A stretch of DNA of 64,000 bases. Origin: Syngnathus acus. Taxonomy: Eukaryota > Chordata > Actinopteri > Syngnathiformes > Syngnathidae. Below are positions 62,341 to 64,000 of this stretch, piece after piece. Each line of letters begins with the position of its first letter. Positions within the stretch are counted from its first letter, which is position 1. The notes beneath the pieces were generated by a model, which was not told the DNA's origin, did not search any database, and saw nothing but the letters and a program-made list of their open reading frames with translations. The stretch is taken from assembly GCF_901709675.1 (NCBI RefSeq), contig NC_051096.1, forward strand, positions 5,235,001 through 5,299,000, in the 5' to 3' direction. The position numbers were made by a program, and so were the translations under genes.

Positions 62341-64000
62341 TAAAGAAATTTTTAGACTGTCACTTCATATTTTTCTGACCAAAAAACTGGAAACCCGACA
62401 AGATGGCAGTTCATAAAACCACATTACATATTACGACTTTAAAAGTCTAAGGTCACGGGACACCGTTTTCCTGAGCCCACAAAATACTTTTTGCCTTTGA
62501 GAGAAAAAATCAATTTCCCTTTCTATTTCCCCCCGCTGCAATTAACCTTAAACATGAACATGAATAAATCACAAAGCACTTAACACAATAAATGTGAGCC
62601 CCGCTGATTGCCCACAAAAATTAATATTAATCACAATGAAAGAGGTCTGCGTCACAAACTCTCATAGAGACGCAAACATCTTTTCAGGTCTTGTAGGGCA
62701 CATCAAAAACAATACAAATTAAATTACACTGTCATCGTATCACTTAACATTGATTTGAAATGTCAGGCTGTTTGGTTTTATGATGATAAAAAGGCAGAGG
62801 TGTGAGAGAGCTAATGGCGTGAAGGGGAGATACAAGCGAGGCAGGATATGATTCCAGCAGGTGGAAATTAATAATTCACAGCGCTTTAATTCACATCAAT
62901 GCCCTTCGTGAGCCTGATGCTGATTCCGATGCTAATTCTTTCAGCAGGTAGGCAGCTCTAAGTTGTGCAAAATGAATACTCATTACGCTGAAGGTCTCTT
63001 TTGCATTGACACTGACACACACACATGCGTACACACACAGGTCCTCCGTGTCAGACAAGCAGGAGGTTCGGGAAGGAATGACTGATCCATTTAAGTCTTG
63101 CAAGCTAGGGCAGATTATGATTAAAGATGTGAAATGATGGGGTTGTTATTATGCCTGCTTTGGGATTCTGCTCTGATTTTCACCAAGAATAAAGAATAAA
63201 AAAGGTCAATCTTTTAGTCCCGACTTTATGGAACACACTTTATCATGTAAGGATAAATCTATATCCAACGTGGAAATGAAGTCAACCAGACATTTCTGAT
63301 AATAAAACAGCAATCCTGCTCAGTAAATAACATGATCCAATTTTATTTTAGTAGTCTGAGATTAAGTGCTGTTAAAAAATATATTAAAAAAATAAAAATA
63401 TATAATATAATATAATATAATTTAAAAAAATGAAAATCACCCTCTTGGTGTGCCTTTTCAAGACGGCAATTGTGATCATGTGTCTCGCCGCATATGACCA
63501 AGTCTGAATTAGGGGATAAATCCCAACTATTAACTGGGAAGTAAAAGGCTCATTGGCAACAACGTCCACTCAGTGCCTTACAATGTAATCGGGGAGCTCA
63601 AGCTTCGAGCTGTGCGCCATTCAGCTCAAAGCTTTGCTTTATCATTTCATTCTGCTCTGGTTACGGCAGACTGACATCACACGGAGAGAGCACGGGAGGA
63701 TAACTGGGAGTATTAATGTCAGCTGTGCTGTGTTTGAGTTTTACACTGGAGACACTTCTAATTCGGCTGACGCATAGAATGGAACACGTAACACATTACA
63801 ACATGACATTACCGGCGTAGTGATATCACAAAATTGACAACTTCTGTTACATCACTGTACTAAACTGCCATGACTCTTCAATCCATCAAGCATAATGGAA
63901 AAGTGTAAAATGGAACCAATCCAAACACAATAAATAAAACATCCGTATATAAATTTGAACTACAACTTGTTCCTATTCGCAAATGTATACCACAATAAAC

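Overview
The window is vertebrate nuclear DNA, most likely from a ray-finned (teleost) fish. Split genes have GT-AG introns of about 70 bases to 6.5 kb, the AT-rich non-coding DNA carries many microsatellites, and several interspersed repeats are of types I associate with fish. Three protein-coding genes lie in the same orientation on the minus strand. I reconstructed exons by matching reading frame, splice signals and phase across junctions.

Layout. (1) 318-10701: the 5' part of a beta/gamma-crystallin-domain gene of the CRYBG (AIM1) family, most likely crybg2. Only the long low-complexity N-terminal region is present; the crystallin domains lie beyond the left edge. (2) 10.7-13.7 kb: spacer. 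(3) 13.75-21.4 kb: a complete PRDM1 (Blimp-1) family gene, six coding exons and 704 codons, with a PR/SET domain, a Pro-rich linker and five zinc fingers, plus a likely non-coding first exon and TATA-containing promoter. (4) 21.4-30.2 kb: a gene desert of about 9 kb between prdm1 and epha10, with candidate regulatory and repeat elements. (5) 31823-58873: fifteen exons of an Eph receptor that I identify as epha10. They run from the Cys-rich region through two fibronectin III domains, the membrane segment, a degenerate kinase domain and the SAM domain to a C-terminal Val-Gln-Val. The signal peptide and ephrin-binding exons lie to the right of the window.

The main biology is in two places. First, the Eph kinase domain is a clear pseudokinase: the catalytic-loop Asp and Asn and the DFG Asp are replaced, yet the beta3 Lys and alphaC Glu remain. 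Second, a prdm1 gene sits between a CRYBG gene and epha10. This mirrors the CRYBG1-PRDM1 / EPHA7 region of human 6q and suggests an old duplicate block in which mammals kept CRYBG2 and EPHA10 but lost the PRDM1 copy. The genes are not an operon and nothing in the sequence shows that they act together; their linkage is ancestral. I see no CRISPR array, rRNA, convincing tRNA or intact autonomous transposon. The rest is introns and spacers with satellites, two copies of one inverted-repeat element, a hairpin-forming minisatellite and a duplicated GAAA microsatellite.
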